Below the pieces are notes generated by a model. That model saw only the letters and a program-made list of their open reading frames with translations. It was not told the DNA's origin and made no database searches. A program made the translations under genes and the position numbers. From positions 682,001 through 746,000 of the forward strand of contig CAVZBZ010000002.1 of assembly GCA_963773665.1 (NCBI GenBank): a stretch of DNA of 64,000 nt, written 5' to 3'. Source of the DNA: DATJLY01 sp963773665. GTDB taxonomy: Bacteria; Pseudomonadota; Alphaproteobacteria; ATCC43930; CGMCC-115725. Shown here one piece after another: positions 34,230-42,978 of the stretch; position 1 is the first letter of the stretch, and each line of letters starts with the position of its first letter.

Positions 34230-34680
34230 CACCGCGCTCGCCATCACGCGCACGCTCGATGCGCCGCGCGAGGCCGTGTTCGCGGCGTGGACCGACCCGA
34301 AGCAGCTGTCGCGCTGGATGGGGCCCGGCACGATCCACGCCGAAGTGACTGCGCTCGATGCGCGCGTCGGCGGCGCCTATCGCCTGGTCTTTCACGGCAC
34401 GCCAAACCCCAGCGGCATGAACGTCGTGCGCGGCGTTTATCGCGAGATCGTGCCGCCGTCGCGCCTCGTGTTCACCTGGGCATGGGAAGAGGACATGGCG
34501 ACGCACAAGCTCGGCCACGAGAGCATCGTCACCGTGACGCTGCGCGCCGTCGGATCGCGCACCGAGCTCACGCTCCGGCACGAAAAACTCGAATCCAAGG
34601 AGTCCCGCGACAGCCACGCGCATGGCTGGGACGGCTGCTTCGACAAGCTGGCGCAGTATTTCCAACCCGGGAGGGCATGA
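34192..34680 (+). CDS. AHSA1/SRPBCC-domain protein
   Basis: 162 residues of a START-like fold: TRTLDAPREAVFAAWTDP at the N-terminus, GGAYRLVFHG, PSRLVFTWAWE, and the closing helix SHAHGWDGCFDKLAQYF. Such proteins bind hydrophobic ligands in a deep cavity and are typically co-encoded with ArsR regulators. Ligand unknown. Overlaps the ArsR gene and, by one base, the GST start (TGATG). Confidence 0.88.
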   Translation: MASLDDRSAAGDSTALAITRTLDAPREAVFAAWTDPKQLSRWMGPGTIHAEVTALDARVGGAYRLVFHGTPNPSGMNVVRGVYREIVPPSRLVFTWAWEEDMATHKLGHESIVTVTLRAVGSRTELTLRHEKLESKESRDSHAHGWDGCFDKLAQYFQPGRA

Positions 34681-35318
34681 TGGCCGACCTCATTCTTTAC
34701 GGCATTCCGCAAAGCACCTACGTGCGCAGCGCGCGCATGGCCTTGATCGAGAAAGGCGTGCCCTACACGCTCGAACCGGTGCCGCCGCAAGGCGACGCCA
34801 TCAAGAAGCTGCATCCCTGGGGCAAGGTGCCGGCGATGCGGCATGGCGACTTCACGCTCTACGAGACGAGCGCGATCATGCGCTATGTCGATGACGCATT
34901 CGACGGCCCGCGCCTCAGCCCCGCCGATCCCAAGGGCCGCGCGCGCATGGAACAGTGGATCAGCGCCATCAACTGCTATTTCGATCCGGCGATGGTGCGG
35001 CGCATCGTCGTGCAATATGTCTTCCCCAGCGGCCCCGACGGCAAGCCCGACCGCGCCATCATCGACAAGGCCGCGGAGGACGCGAAGAAGCAGATCGCGC
35101 TGCTCGACGACGCGGTCGCCGAAGGCCCGTACCTCCTCGGCGCCAACATCTCGCTCGCCGACTTGCTGCTGTGTCCGATCCTGTTCTATTTCTTCCGCAC
35201 GCCCGAGGGCGAGGCGATGCTGGCGACGACGAAAAACATCAAGCGCTCCGGCGAGGCGATCCGCGCGCGCAAGAGCTTCATCGACACGATGCCGCCGCCC
35301 CCGCCGCCGCGCGGATGA
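34680..35318 (+). CDS. Glutathione S-transferase family protein
   Basis: 212 residues. Thioredoxin-like N-terminal domain (LILYGIPQSTYVRSARMAL, GKVPAMRHGDFTLYETSAIMRYV) and an all-helical C-terminal domain. The first residues after the strand are PQSTYVRS, so Ser or Tyr rather than Cys would activate glutathione. An ATG three bases earlier is equally possible. GGGAGGG precedes the start. Part of the ArsR operon; a role in detoxifying or opening aromatic intermediates is inference. Confidence 0.88.
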   Translation: MADLILYGIPQSTYVRSARMALIEKGVPYTLEPVPPQGDAIKKLHPWGKVPAMRHGDFTLYETSAIMRYVDDAFDGPRLSPADPKGRARMEQWISAINCYFDPAMVRRIVVQYVFPSGPDGKPDRAIIDKAAEDAKKQIALLDDAVAEGPYLLGANISLADLLLCPILFYFFRTPEGEAMLATTKNIKRSGEAIRARKSFIDTMPPPPPPRG

Positions 35319-36505
35319 CGGGCAGCATCGAGAGCGTCGTCAACTGGCTCGTCCTCGGCGCGCCTGGCGCCGCGCGCGCCGAGGACATTCTCGAGCAATT
35401 GTGCAGCCGGATCGAGGCGTGCGGCGTGCCCCTGTGGCGCGTCTCGGTGTTCGTGCGCACGCTTCATCCGAACATCATGGGACGGCGCTTCACCTGGCAG
35501 CCCGGGAAACCGGTCGAGACGGGCGAGGCGCCGTTCGCGATCATGCAGGCGGAGGAATTTCTCGCAAGCCCCGTCGCGCGCGTCTTTGCGACCGGCGAGA
35601 CGCTGCGCCGGCGGATTTGCGTGCCCGATTGCCCGATGGATTTCGCCGTCCTGCGCGATTTCGCGGCGGACGGCGTCACCGACTACATCGCGGCGCCGCT
35701 CAGCTTCACCAATGGCGAGACCCACGCCGTCACCTGGACGACGCGCGCGGCCGGCGGCTTCACGGACGCCGGCGTGGCGGCGCTCGCCCGCGTCGAGCCG
35801 CCGCTCGCGCGGCTTGCCGAAATCTATGCGCTCCGCCGCACGGCGCGAAACCTGCTCGACACCTATGTCGGCGCCCATGCCGGCGAGCGCATCCTGCGCG
35901 GTCAGATCCGGCGCGGCGACACCGAGACGATCCACGCGGCGATCTGGCTTTCCGACATGCGCGGCTTCACCGCGCTCGCCGACCGGCTCGATCCCGCGAG
36001 CCTGACCCATCTCCTCAACCGTTTCTTCGAGGCGCAGGTGCCGGCGATCGCGCGGATGGGCGGCGAGGTGCTGAAATTCATCGGCGATGGCCTCCTCGCG
36101 ATCTTTCCGGTGGCCGACGGCGACGCGGACGGAGCCGCCGCGTGCGGCGCGGCGCTCGAGGCCGCGCGGGCCGCGCGCGAGGAAATCGCCGCGCTCGAAT
36201 CCTCGCACGCGATCGCGGGCGTGGAGCGCGTGCGCTTCGGCCTGGCCCTTCATATCGGCGAGCTGCTCTACGGCAATATCGGCGGGCCGGACCGGCTCGA
36301 TTTCACCTGCATCGGGCCCGCGGTCAATCTCGCCGCGCGGATCGAAAAGCTCGCGGGCGAGCTTGGCCGCACGCTCCTCGCCTCGGCCGATTTCGCCGCG
36401 CGCTGCCCTGCCCTCGTCCCGGTCGGCCGCTTCGCGATCCGCGGCCTCGAGGCGCCGCAGCGCGTCTTCGGCCTCGTCGAAGAGGCGCAAGCGGCCGAGC
36501 GCTAG
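35315..36505 (+). CDS. Class III adenylate/guanylate cyclase
   Basis: 396 residues. An N-terminal sensor-like region (1-190, no known motif, contains CVPDCPMDF) precedes a class III catalytic domain: first metal Asp in WLSDMRGFTALADRL, second in FIGDGLLAIF, and GLALHIGELLYGNIGG with the transition-state NLAARIEK. It should make cAMP or cGMP in the cytoplasm. The substrate-selecting residues could not be assigned. Its ATG overlaps the GST stop, so a second-messenger enzyme is locked into a detoxification operon. Converges with the CoxL-like gene, stops overlapping 4 bases. Confidence 0.88.
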   Translation: MTGSIESVVNWLVLGAPGAARAEDILEQLCSRIEACGVPLWRVSVFVRTLHPNIMGRRFTWQPGKPVETGEAPFAIMQAEEFLASPVARVFATGETLRRRICVPDCPMDFAVLRDFAADGVTDYIAAPLSFTNGETHAVTWTTRAAGGFTDAGVAALARVEPPLARLAEIYALRRTARNLLDTYVGAHAGERILRGQIRRGDTETIHAAIWLSDMRGFTALADRLDPASLTHLLNRFFEAQVPAIARMGGEVLKFIGDGLLAIFPVADGDADGAAACGAALEAARAAREEIAALESSHAIAGVERVRFGLALHIGELLYGNIGGPDRLDFTCIGPAVNLAARIEKLAGELGRTLLASADFAARCPALVPVGRFAIRGLEAPQRVFGLVEEAQAAER

Positions 36506-38823
36506 GCGCCGCGCGCAGCCCCGATCGCGCGCCAGACGCGCTCGGGCGTGGCGGGCGTCTCGATGTCGGCGACGCCGAACGGGCGCAGCGCGTCGATGAT
36601 GGCGTTGACGATTGCGGCGGGCGCCGCGACCGTGCCGGTCTCGCCGACGCCCTTGATGCCGATCGGGTTGGTCGTCGCGGGGATCTCCTCGAACGAGACG
36701 GAAAAATTCGGCAGATCGCCGGCGCGCGGCATCGCGTAGTCCATGAAACTGCCGGAGAGGAGCTGGCCGCTTGCGCGGTCGTACGCCACCTCCTCGCACA
36801 GCGCCTGGCCGATGCCCTGCGCCAGCGCGCCGTGCACCTGGCCCGCGCAGATCATCGGGTTGACGACGCGGCCGAGCTCGTCCACCACCGCATAGCGGTC
36901 GAGCGCGACGCGGCCCGTCTCGGGATCGATCTCGATTTCGGCGACGTGGCAGCCATTCGGATAGTTGGGCGGGTCCGCCGCCCACGAGCCGCTCGCCTCG
37001 AGACCGAGGAATTGCGGCGGCAATCCGGCCGGGCGATAGGCTGCGCGCGCCACCTCGGCAAGCGGCATGGCGCGATCGGTGCCGGCGATGGCGAAGACGC
37101 CGTCCCGGAAATGCACATCCTCGGGCGCGGCCTCCATCAGGAAAGCGGCGAGTTTTCGGGCCTTCTCGACGATGGCGTCGGCAGCGAGCTTCAGGGCCGA
37201 GCCGCCGACGAGCGAGCTGCGCGCGGCATATGTGCCGCGGCCGAACGGCACCGCGTCGGTATCGCCCTGGATGAAGCGGATCGTCTCGAACGGCAGGCCG
37301 AGCCAGTCCGCCACCATCTGCGCATAGGTCGTGGCGTGGCCCTGGCCGTGCGAATGCGTACCGGCGAGGATGGTGACGCCGCCGCTCGGATCGAAGCGCA
37401 ACTCCATCCGGTCATTGGTGACGCCGCCGCGCTCGATATAGCAGGCGAGGCCGCGCCCGCGCATCATGCCGAGCGCCTGCGAATTCCGGCGACGCGCCGA
37501 GAATCCCGGCCAGTCGGCGAGCGCCAGGCATTTCTCCAGAACGCGCGGAAAATCGCCGCTGTCATACACCGAGCCCGTGACGGTGCGATGCGGCATCGCG
37601 CCGGGCGCGATGAGATTGCGGCGGCGGAGCTCAACGGGATCGATCCCGATCAGCGCGGCGGCGCGATCGAGCAGGCGCTCGAGCACATAGTTCGCCTCGG
37701 GCCGGCCGGCGCCGCGATAGACCCCGACCGGCGCCGCGTGGGTGAAGACCGCCTTCGATTCGAGAAAAAGGGCGGGCATGCGATAGACGCTCGGCATCAT
37801 GCGCGCTGCGGTCATCACCGGCGAGGCCGCGGCCGATTGCAGATAGGCCCCAAGCGCATGCAGCATGATCGCCCTGAGCGCGAGAATATTGCCGTCGCGG
37901 TCGAGCGCCAACGCGGCATACGCCACGTGATCGCGGCCGTGATTGTCGGTCGCCAGGCTTTCGCTGCGCGTCGCCACCCATTTGACCGGCCGGCCGACGC
38001 GGCGCGACGCCCACAGCACGAGCGCATCCTCGGGATAGGCGTTGGCCTTCATGCCGAACCCGCCGCCGACATCGGGCGAGATCACGCGCAGCCTGGTTTC
38101 CTCGATGCCGAACACCATGCGGGCCAGCATGGTGCGCACGCCGTGCGGGTTCTGCGACGTGGTGTGGAGCGTATAGGCCGCGTCCGCCGCGCGATGCTCG
38201 CCCACTGCCGCGCGCGTCTCGAGCGGGTTGGGCGCGAGGCGCTGGCTCTTGAGGCGCAGTTCCACGACATGCGCCGCCTTCGCGAATGCCGCCTCGGTCG
38301 CGGCGCGGTCTCCGGTCGGCATCGCAAAGCAGAGATTGCCGGGGCAATCCGGCCATACGAGCGGCGCGCCCGGCGCTGCCGCGTCCTCGAGATCGGCGAC
38401 GGCGGCAAGAGGCTCGTAGTCGATAAGGATCAGTTCCGCCGCATCGCGCGCCGCATCCGGCGTCTCGGCGACGACGAAGGCGACGCGCTCGCCGACGAAG
38501 CGCACGTGCCCGGCCGCGAGCGGCATCCAGCGCGTCGCATGGGATTTGGGCCCGCCCGCGTGTTCCGGGAGCGTGAAGGCGGCAAGCCCGCCCAGCCGAT
38601 CGGCCACGGCATCGGCGCCGGTGAGCACGGCGAGCACGCCGGGCGCATTCCGCGCCTCCGCCGCGTCGATTGAAGCGATGCGCGCGTGCGCGTGCGGCGA
38701 CAGCACGAGCACGCCATGCGCCATGCGCGGCAGCGCGATATCCGCGACATAGCGTCCCTCGCCCATGAGGAACCGCGCGTCCTCGACGCGCCGCACGCTC
38801 TCGCCGATGCCGTGTTGCGCCAT
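36502..38823 (-). CDS. CoxL-like molybdenum hydroxylase large subunit (form II type)
   Basis: 773 residues of the xanthine oxidase/CO dehydrogenase large-subunit family. Seen: VRRVEDARFLMGEGRYVAD at the N-terminus, DVGGGFGMKANAYPED, GVYRGAGRPEANYVLERLLD (the AYRGAGR form II motif with a Val-Tyr variant), THSHGQGHATTYAQ, and the catalytic Glu in IKGVGETGTVAAPAAI. Form I CODH would show AYRCSFR, so CO oxidation is unlikely. No small (iron-sulfur) or medium (FAD) subunit lies beside it, so its electron partner must be encoded elsewhere. Start at 38823. Confidence 0.88.
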   Translation of the reverse strand: MAQHGIGESVRRVEDARFLMGEGRYVADIALPRMAHGVLVLSPHAHARIASIDAAEARNAPGVLAVLTGADAVADRLGGLAAFTLPEHAGGPKSHATRWMPLAAGHVRFVGERVAFVVAETPDAARDAAELILIDYEPLAAVADLEDAAAPGAPLVWPDCPGNLCFAMPTGDRAATEAAFAKAAHVVELRLKSQRLAPNPLETRAAVGEHRAADAAYTLHTTSQNPHGVRTMLARMVFGIEETRLRVISPDVGGGFGMKANAYPEDALVLWASRRVGRPVKWVATRSESLATDNHGRDHVAYAALALDRDGNILALRAIMLHALGAYLQSAAASPVMTAARMMPSVYRMPALFLESKAVFTHAAPVGVYRGAGRPEANYVLERLLDRAAALIGIDPVELRRRNLIAPGAMPHRTVTGSVYDSGDFPRVLEKCLALADWPGFSARRRNSQALGMMRGRGLACYIERGGVTNDRMELRFDPSGGVTILAGTHSHGQGHATTYAQMVADWLGLPFETIRFIQGDTDAVPFGRGTYAARSSLVGGSALKLAADAIVEKARKLAAFLMEAAPEDVHFRDGVFAIAGTDRAMPLAEVARAAYRPAGLPPQFLGLEASGSWAADPPNYPNGCHVAEIEIDPETGRVALDRYAVVDELGRVVNPMICAGQVHGALAQGIGQALCEEVAYDRASGQLLSGSFMDYAMPRAGDLPNFSVSFEEIPATTNPIGIKGVGETGTVAAPAAIVNAIIDALRPFGVADIETPATPERVWRAIGAARGA

Positions 38824-38925
38824 CACGTCATCCCTTCGCCTCGATCCCCCAGGAGACCACTCGCGGATGACGGGGACAAGCGCGAAGCGTTGGCACGAGG
38901 CGCAGCGTCTGTTAGCGTTGCCACC

Positions 38926-39897
38926 ATGCACCTGCGCACCTGCGCCGTTCTCCTCGCCGCCCTTGCCGCGACGCACACGGCCGGCGCCGAGACCATCACC
39001 GTCTCGTGCGCACGCTCGACCGCGTCGGCGCCGGTCTTCATCGCCGCGGGCAAGGGGTTCTTCGCAGCAGAAGGGCTCGAGGTGAAGTTCGCCTATTTCC
39101 CGGCGGCGCTGCCGGTCGCGATCGCGGTCGTCTCGCGCGATGCCGATATCGGCATCACCGGCCTCAGCGCCGGATTCTACAACCTCGCCGGCAAGAACGA
39201 ACTGAAGCTCATCGCCGGCGGCGGCAAGGAAGTGCCGGGCGCGCATCTGACGCCCTATGTCGCTTCGAACCGTGCCTTCGCGGACGGGCTGACCGCGCCC
39301 AAGCTGCTTGCCGGCAGGACGGTCGGCATCACCACCTTCGGCGGGCCGTTCTATTACGACCTCATCACACTTGCGGCGAAATACCGGTTTCCGCCGGATT
39401 CGATGAAGCTCGTGCCGCTGCAATCGTTCGGCAACATCGTTTCCTCGCTGAAAGGCGGGACGATCGATGCGGCGCTCCTGACCTCGGTCGCGGCGGCGCC
39501 CCTTGCGGCGCACGGCGATGCGCACATCATCGGCTACGTCGGCGACGAGACGCCGTGGCAGCTTTCCGCGCTCTTCACCTCGTCCGCCGCCGCGGCCGGC
39601 CGGCGCGATATGGTCGAGCGTTTCCTCAAAGCCTATCGCCGCGCGACGGCCGCCTATGACGACGCGTTCCAGCGCAAGAGCAATCCGGGCGAGGCCGCCG
39701 CGCTCGTCGCGATCGTCGCGCAATTCACGCAAACCTCGGACGAGGAGATCCGCGACGGGCTTGGCTTCATCGAACGCGACGGGCGGCTCGACGCGGACAA
39801 TATCGCGGTGCAGATCGCGACCTGGAAATCCCTGAACATGGTCGATGCCGGCGTCGATGCCGGCGCCATCATCGATGCGAGCTACGCGCCGCGATAA
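38926..39897 (+). CDS. ABC-type substrate-binding protein, NMT1/SsuA-like
   Basis: 323 residues with a signal peptide (LLAALAATHTAGA). Type II periplasmic fold: ASAPVFIAAGKGFFAAEGLEV, ADIGITGLSAGFYNLAG and GRTVGITTFGGPFYYDLITLAA. Relatives bind thiamine precursors, sulfonates, nitrate or aromatic acids. No permease or ATPase lies nearby, so it is an orphan binding protein. Convergent tail to start with a quinone reductase downstream 10 bp away on the same strand. Confidence 0.82.
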   Translation: MHLRTCAVLLAALAATHTAGAETITVSCARSTASAPVFIAAGKGFFAAEGLEVKFAYFPAALPVAIAVVSRDADIGITGLSAGFYNLAGKNELKLIAGGGKEVPGAHLTPYVASNRAFADGLTAPKLLAGRTVGITTFGGPFYYDLITLAAKYRFPPDSMKLVPLQSFGNIVSSLKGGTIDAALLTSVAAAPLAAHGDAHIIGYVGDETPWQLSALFTSSAAAAGRRDMVERFLKAYRRATAAYDDAFQRKSNPGEAAALVAIVAQFTQTSDEEIRDGLGFIERDGRLDADNIAVQIATWKSLNMVDAGVDAGAIIDASYAPR

Positions 39898-39907
39898 CGG
39901 AGGAAGC

Positions 39908-40831
39908 ATGAAGGCGAATTACATCGAAGCTTACGGCGGCGCCGGCGTGGTGCGGTTCGGCGAGCTGCCGGCGCCTGTGGCGGGACCGGACGACGTGCTC
40001 GTCGCGGTCAAGGCGGCAAGCGTCAATCCGATCGACTGGAAGATGCGCGAGGGCTATCTCAAAGCCAATCTCGCGCTCAAATTCCCCTACGTGCTGGGCC
40101 GCGATTTCTCCGGCATCGTGACCGGAAAGGGCGCCAACGTGCGCGATTTCGCGGTCGGCGACGAGGTTTACGGCGTGGTGGACGGCATGCGCGGCGGAGG
40201 GCATGGCGAGATCGTCGCGACGAGTCAGGAGCTTGTCGCCAAAAAGCCGCGCAGCATAGATCACATAGCGGCGGCATCCCTGCCGCTGGCCGCGGCGACG
40301 GCGATGATCGCGCTCGACGACACCGGCAAGCTCAAGAGCGGCGAGCGCGTGCTGATCCATGGCGGCGCGGGCGCCGTGGGCGCCATCGGCGTGCAGTTCG
40401 CGAAGGCGCTGGGTGCCTGGGTCGCGGCGACGGCGGGAAGCGCCAATCTCGGCCGCGTGCGGGAATTGGGCGCCGATCTCGCGATCGATTACGGCGCCGA
40501 GGATTTTTCAACGCGCGTCGCGGACCTCGATCTCGTGTTCGACACGGTGGGCGGCGAGGTGCATCGGCGCTCGCAAGCGGTGCTGCGGCCGGGCGGGCGG
40601 CTCGTCTATATCTCGGCGGCGCCATTGCCGCCGGGCGAGCCGCGCGCGGGCATCACCGTCACCCGCGCCGACATTCGCGGCAAGCGCCCGCTGTTCGAGC
40701 GGCTTGCCGCGCTCGTTGACCAGGGCAAGATCAAGCCCCCGGTCGCGCGCGTGCTGCAGCTGTCGCAGGCGGGCGAGGCCTACGAGATGAGCCGGACCGG
40801 AGTCCGCGGCAAGATCGTGCTCGCGGTCTAG
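39908..40831 (+). CDS. NADP-dependent quinone oxidoreductase (MDR superfamily)
   Basis: 307 residues, zinc-free medium-chain dehydrogenase/reductase. Motifs: AASVNPIDWKMREGYL, FPYVLGRDFSGIV, nucleotide site GGAGAVGAIGVQFAKALGA. GGAGGAAGC precedes ATG 39908. It would reduce quinones or enones with NADPH. Its TAG stop lies in the CTAG target duplication of the IS5-family insertion, so the reading frame was left unchanged. Confidence 0.9.
   Translation: MKANYIEAYGGAGVVRFGELPAPVAGPDDVLVAVKAASVNPIDWKMREGYLKANLALKFPYVLGRDFSGIVTGKGANVRDFAVGDEVYGVVDGMRGGGHGEIVATSQELVAKKPRSIDHIAAASLPLAAATAMIALDDTGKLKSGERVLIHGGAGAVGAIGVQFAKALGAWVAATAGSANLGRVRELGADLAIDYGAEDFSTRVADLDLVFDTVGGEVHRRSQAVLRPGGRLVYISAAPLPPGEPRAGITVTRADIRGKRPLFERLAALVDQGKIKPPVARVLQLSQAGEAYEMSRTGVRGKIVLAV
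40828..40831 (+). repeat. CTAG target duplication, left of IS5-family element
   Basis: CTAG, repeated at 41684-41687; it contains the stop codon of the quinone reductase gene. Confidence 0.75.
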
Positions 40832-41683
40832 GTCCTGTTTACAAAGTAGCGAGACGTAGGCATCTGCGGATGGTAGCGAGATGAAGGGTATCGAGGAAGG
40901 AGCGCGCGAGCTTGTCATATCGGGTGGCGATGGCGCGGTTCACCTTGAGATGGCCGATCATTCGCTCGATGCGGTTGCGCTCGCGGTAGATGCGTTGGTT
41001 CCAGCGGATTGCGTAGATGCGATGGGACCGCGGCGGGATAACGGCGCGGATGCCGCGTCGGTGGAGCGCAGCGCGGATGGGATCGGTGTCGTAACCCTTG
41101 TCGGCGAGCAGATGAGCCGGGCGCGCCGGAGCGCGCGCGGTCACGGTTTCGAAGGCCGTGCAGTCCGCCGCTTCGCCGCCGGTGAGATGAAAGACGAGCG
41201 GGATGCCGTGGGCATCACTGAGACAATGAACTTTACAGGTGAACCCGCCCCGCGAGCGGCCAAAAGCCTGTTCGCGAGTCCCCCTTTTGCGCCGGCTGCC
41301 GAGACGTGGCCTCGGACCGTCGTCGAGTCGATGCTGTGGCGGGAGTTGTCCGCCATCGCCCGGGCCAGCCTGGAGGCGACCGCCTCCCAGACGCCGGCCT
41401 GGCTCCAGCGTCGAAAGCGTTGGTACACGGTGATCCATTTGCCGTACTTCTCGGGAACATCGCGCCACGGCGCGCCCGTGCGCAGGCGCCACAATATGCC
41501 GTTCACAATGGTCCGGTTGTCATGCGCAGGCCGGCTATTCCGGCCGCGCTCGGCCGGCAACAGGTCTTTCAGCAGCCGCCACTCCGCTTCGCTCAAATCG
41601 CCTCGACTCAACGACCCCTCCTCTCCAAGAGGAATCCTTGAATCAGAAGGCGATTCCCGCGTCAATAAGTTTGTAAACAGGAC
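40832..41683 (-). mobile_element. IS5-family (IS427-like) insertion sequence
   Basis: 852 bp with perfect 14-bp terminal inverted repeats GTCCTGTTTACAAA and TTTGTAAACAGGAC, flanked by CTAG. Two overlapping reverse-strand frames encode the transposase through a -1 frameshift site. Ends, target and coding logic all look intact, so the element may be active. Confidence 0.9.
40839..41665 (-). CDS. IS5-family transposase made by -1 ribosomal frameshift
   Basis: The first frame starts at ATG 41665 and supplies the N-terminus (LSEAEWRLLKDLLPAERG) and first Asp (SIDSTTVRGH). The second frame supplies GGFTCKVHCLSDAHG, the second Asp (LADKGYDTD) and Glu (YRERNRIERMIGHLK), ending at 40839. They join in AAGAKGG at the heptamer A AAA GGG, reverse of 41282-41288, a classic X XXX YYY slippery site. 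The -1 product is 275 residues, the expected length. Without the shift, the first frame ends at 41141. Confidence 0.88.
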
Positions 41684-41687
41684 CTAG
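41684..41687 (+). repeat. CTAG target duplication, right of IS5-family element
   Basis: Second copy of CTAG directly after the terminal repeat. Confidence 0.75.
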
Positions 41688-41723
41688 CGGAACTTCGCGC
41701 GCGCGGCGGCGTTATCCCGCGCC

Positions 41724-41993
41724 ATGATGCTGCGCGTCGTGATTCTTACTCTGGCCGTTATGGCGGTTGCTGCGCCGGCCATGGCCGATTGCCGCGCCGA
41801 CATTGCGACGCTCCAGGCGCGCATCGATGCCATGAGCCGCAAATCGCCCAATCTCGGGCCCGCCAAAAAGGAACTGGCGAAGGCCGTGGATCAGCAGCAG
41901 GACGAGGTCGCGTGCGACAACCAAGTGGCGCGCGCCTGGCGCGCCCTGCGCAAGCCAATCCCCGTGGCGAACGACGGCCACGCGCGGGATTAG
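41724..41993 (+). CDS. Small exported protein, unknown function
   Basis: 89 residues with a signal peptide (VVILTLAVMAVAAPAMA, cleavage before DCRAD). The mature part is a single charged helix pair with two Cys (DCRADI and VACDNQV) that could form a disulfide. No family recognised. It lies 41 bp after the IS5 element; its promoter may be within or next to the insertion. Confidence 0.6.
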   Translation: MMLRVVILTLAVMAVAAPAMADCRADIATLQARIDAMSRKSPNLGPAKKELAKAVDQQQDEVACDNQVARAWRALRKPIPVANDGHARD

Positions 41994-42045
41994 GCGCTAA
42001 GGTCGGATTCAGTCAGATCGAATCATCGCGCGAACGGATCAGATT

Positions 42046-42975
42046 CTAATAGCCGAGGTCCCGGTCGACGAGCTGTGCCGGCTTCTCGCCGCGCTCGAGG
42101 CGGAGCACGTGCTCGGCGATGCGCGGGACGATGTCGGCCGGGTCGTGCCGGCGCGAGACGTGCGGCATCACCGTGATGCGCGGATGGGCCCAGAGCGGGC
42201 TCTCCTTGGGGAGCGGCTCCTCGCGGAACACATCGAGCGTCGCCGCGGACAGGTGCCCCTCGTCGAGGGCCGCTACGAGATCCCCCTCCACCACATGCTG
42301 GCCGCGCGCGAGATTGACGATCGCGCCGCCCTTCGGCATCGAAGCGAAGGCGCTGCGGTCGAGGATGTTCTCGGTCTCGCGCGTCAGGGGCAGGAGGCAG
42401 ACGACGATCTCGCTGCGGCCGAGAAATTCCGCGAGCTCGCCGCGTCCGCAATAGACCGAAACGCCGTCGATCGCCCGCTTCGTGCGCGCCCAGCCGGAGA
42501 CCTTGAAGCCATGGTCGCGCAGGCACTTGGCGACGCCGAGACCGATCGGGCCCAAGCCCATCACGCCGACCGAGCGTTCGCCCGCGCGCAGCACGCGCAG
42601 CCGACGCCATTCGCGGCGCTGCTGCGCCAGCGCATAGTCCGGCAGCCCGCGGTGGTGGCGCAGCACGTGCATGAGCGCGTTCTCGTCCATCATGCGGTCG
42701 CCCGACGGATCGCCGGTGCGCACGATCGGCACCGACCTGGGCAGCGTCGGATCGGCGAGCAAGCCTTCCTGCCCGGCGAAGAGCGAACAGATGAGGCGCA
42801 GGTTCGGCAGGCTCGCCAAAAACCCGCGCGGCACGCGCGCCACGGCCGCGACATCGATCGCGGCGGGATCGCCCACATCCGGGAAATACCGGATCTCGCG
42901 GCCCGGCAGCGCGGCGGCCAAGAGCGAACGCCAGTCGCTTTCGGGGCCGGAGATGGGTGCCAGAAGTATCGCCAT
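42046..42975 (-). CDS. D-2-hydroxyacid dehydrogenase (GhrA-like)
   Basis: 309 residues. The NAD(P) site GVMGLGPIGLGVAKCL, the Arg/Glu pair region (NLARGQHVVEGDLVAAL, LDVFREEPLP) and the catalytic His in VMPHVSRRHDP match glyoxylate/hydroxypyruvate reductase A. It reduces short 2-oxoacids or oxidises 2-hydroxyacids. Four bp separate it from the amidohydrolase upstream, so it is in the operon acyl-CoA dehydrogenase, amidohydrolase, GhrA-like. Confidence 0.88.
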   Translation of the reverse strand: MAILLAPISGPESDWRSLLAAALPGREIRYFPDVGDPAAIDVAAVARVPRGFLASLPNLRLICSLFAGQEGLLADPTLPRSVPIVRTGDPSGDRMMDENALMHVLRHHRGLPDYALAQQRREWRRLRVLRAGERSVGVMGLGPIGLGVAKCLRDHGFKVSGWARTKRAIDGVSVYCGRGELAEFLGRSEIVVCLLPLTRETENILDRSAFASMPKGGAIVNLARGQHVVEGDLVAALDEGHLSAATLDVFREEPLPKESPLWAHPRITVMPHVSRRHDPADIVPRIAEHVLRLERGEKPAQLVDRDLGY

Positions 42976-42978
42976 GGA

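Noticed and set aside
36502..39909. A single 1135-residue reading of the CoxL-like frame up to 39909
   Set aside because: The CoxL family begins at 38823; the extra N-terminal part lies opposite the binding-protein gene and is composition noise.
40839..41665. Two separate genes or a frameshifted pseudogene for the IS5-family transposase
   Set aside because: The A AAA GGG site and the 275-residue fusion fit programmed -1 frameshifting.
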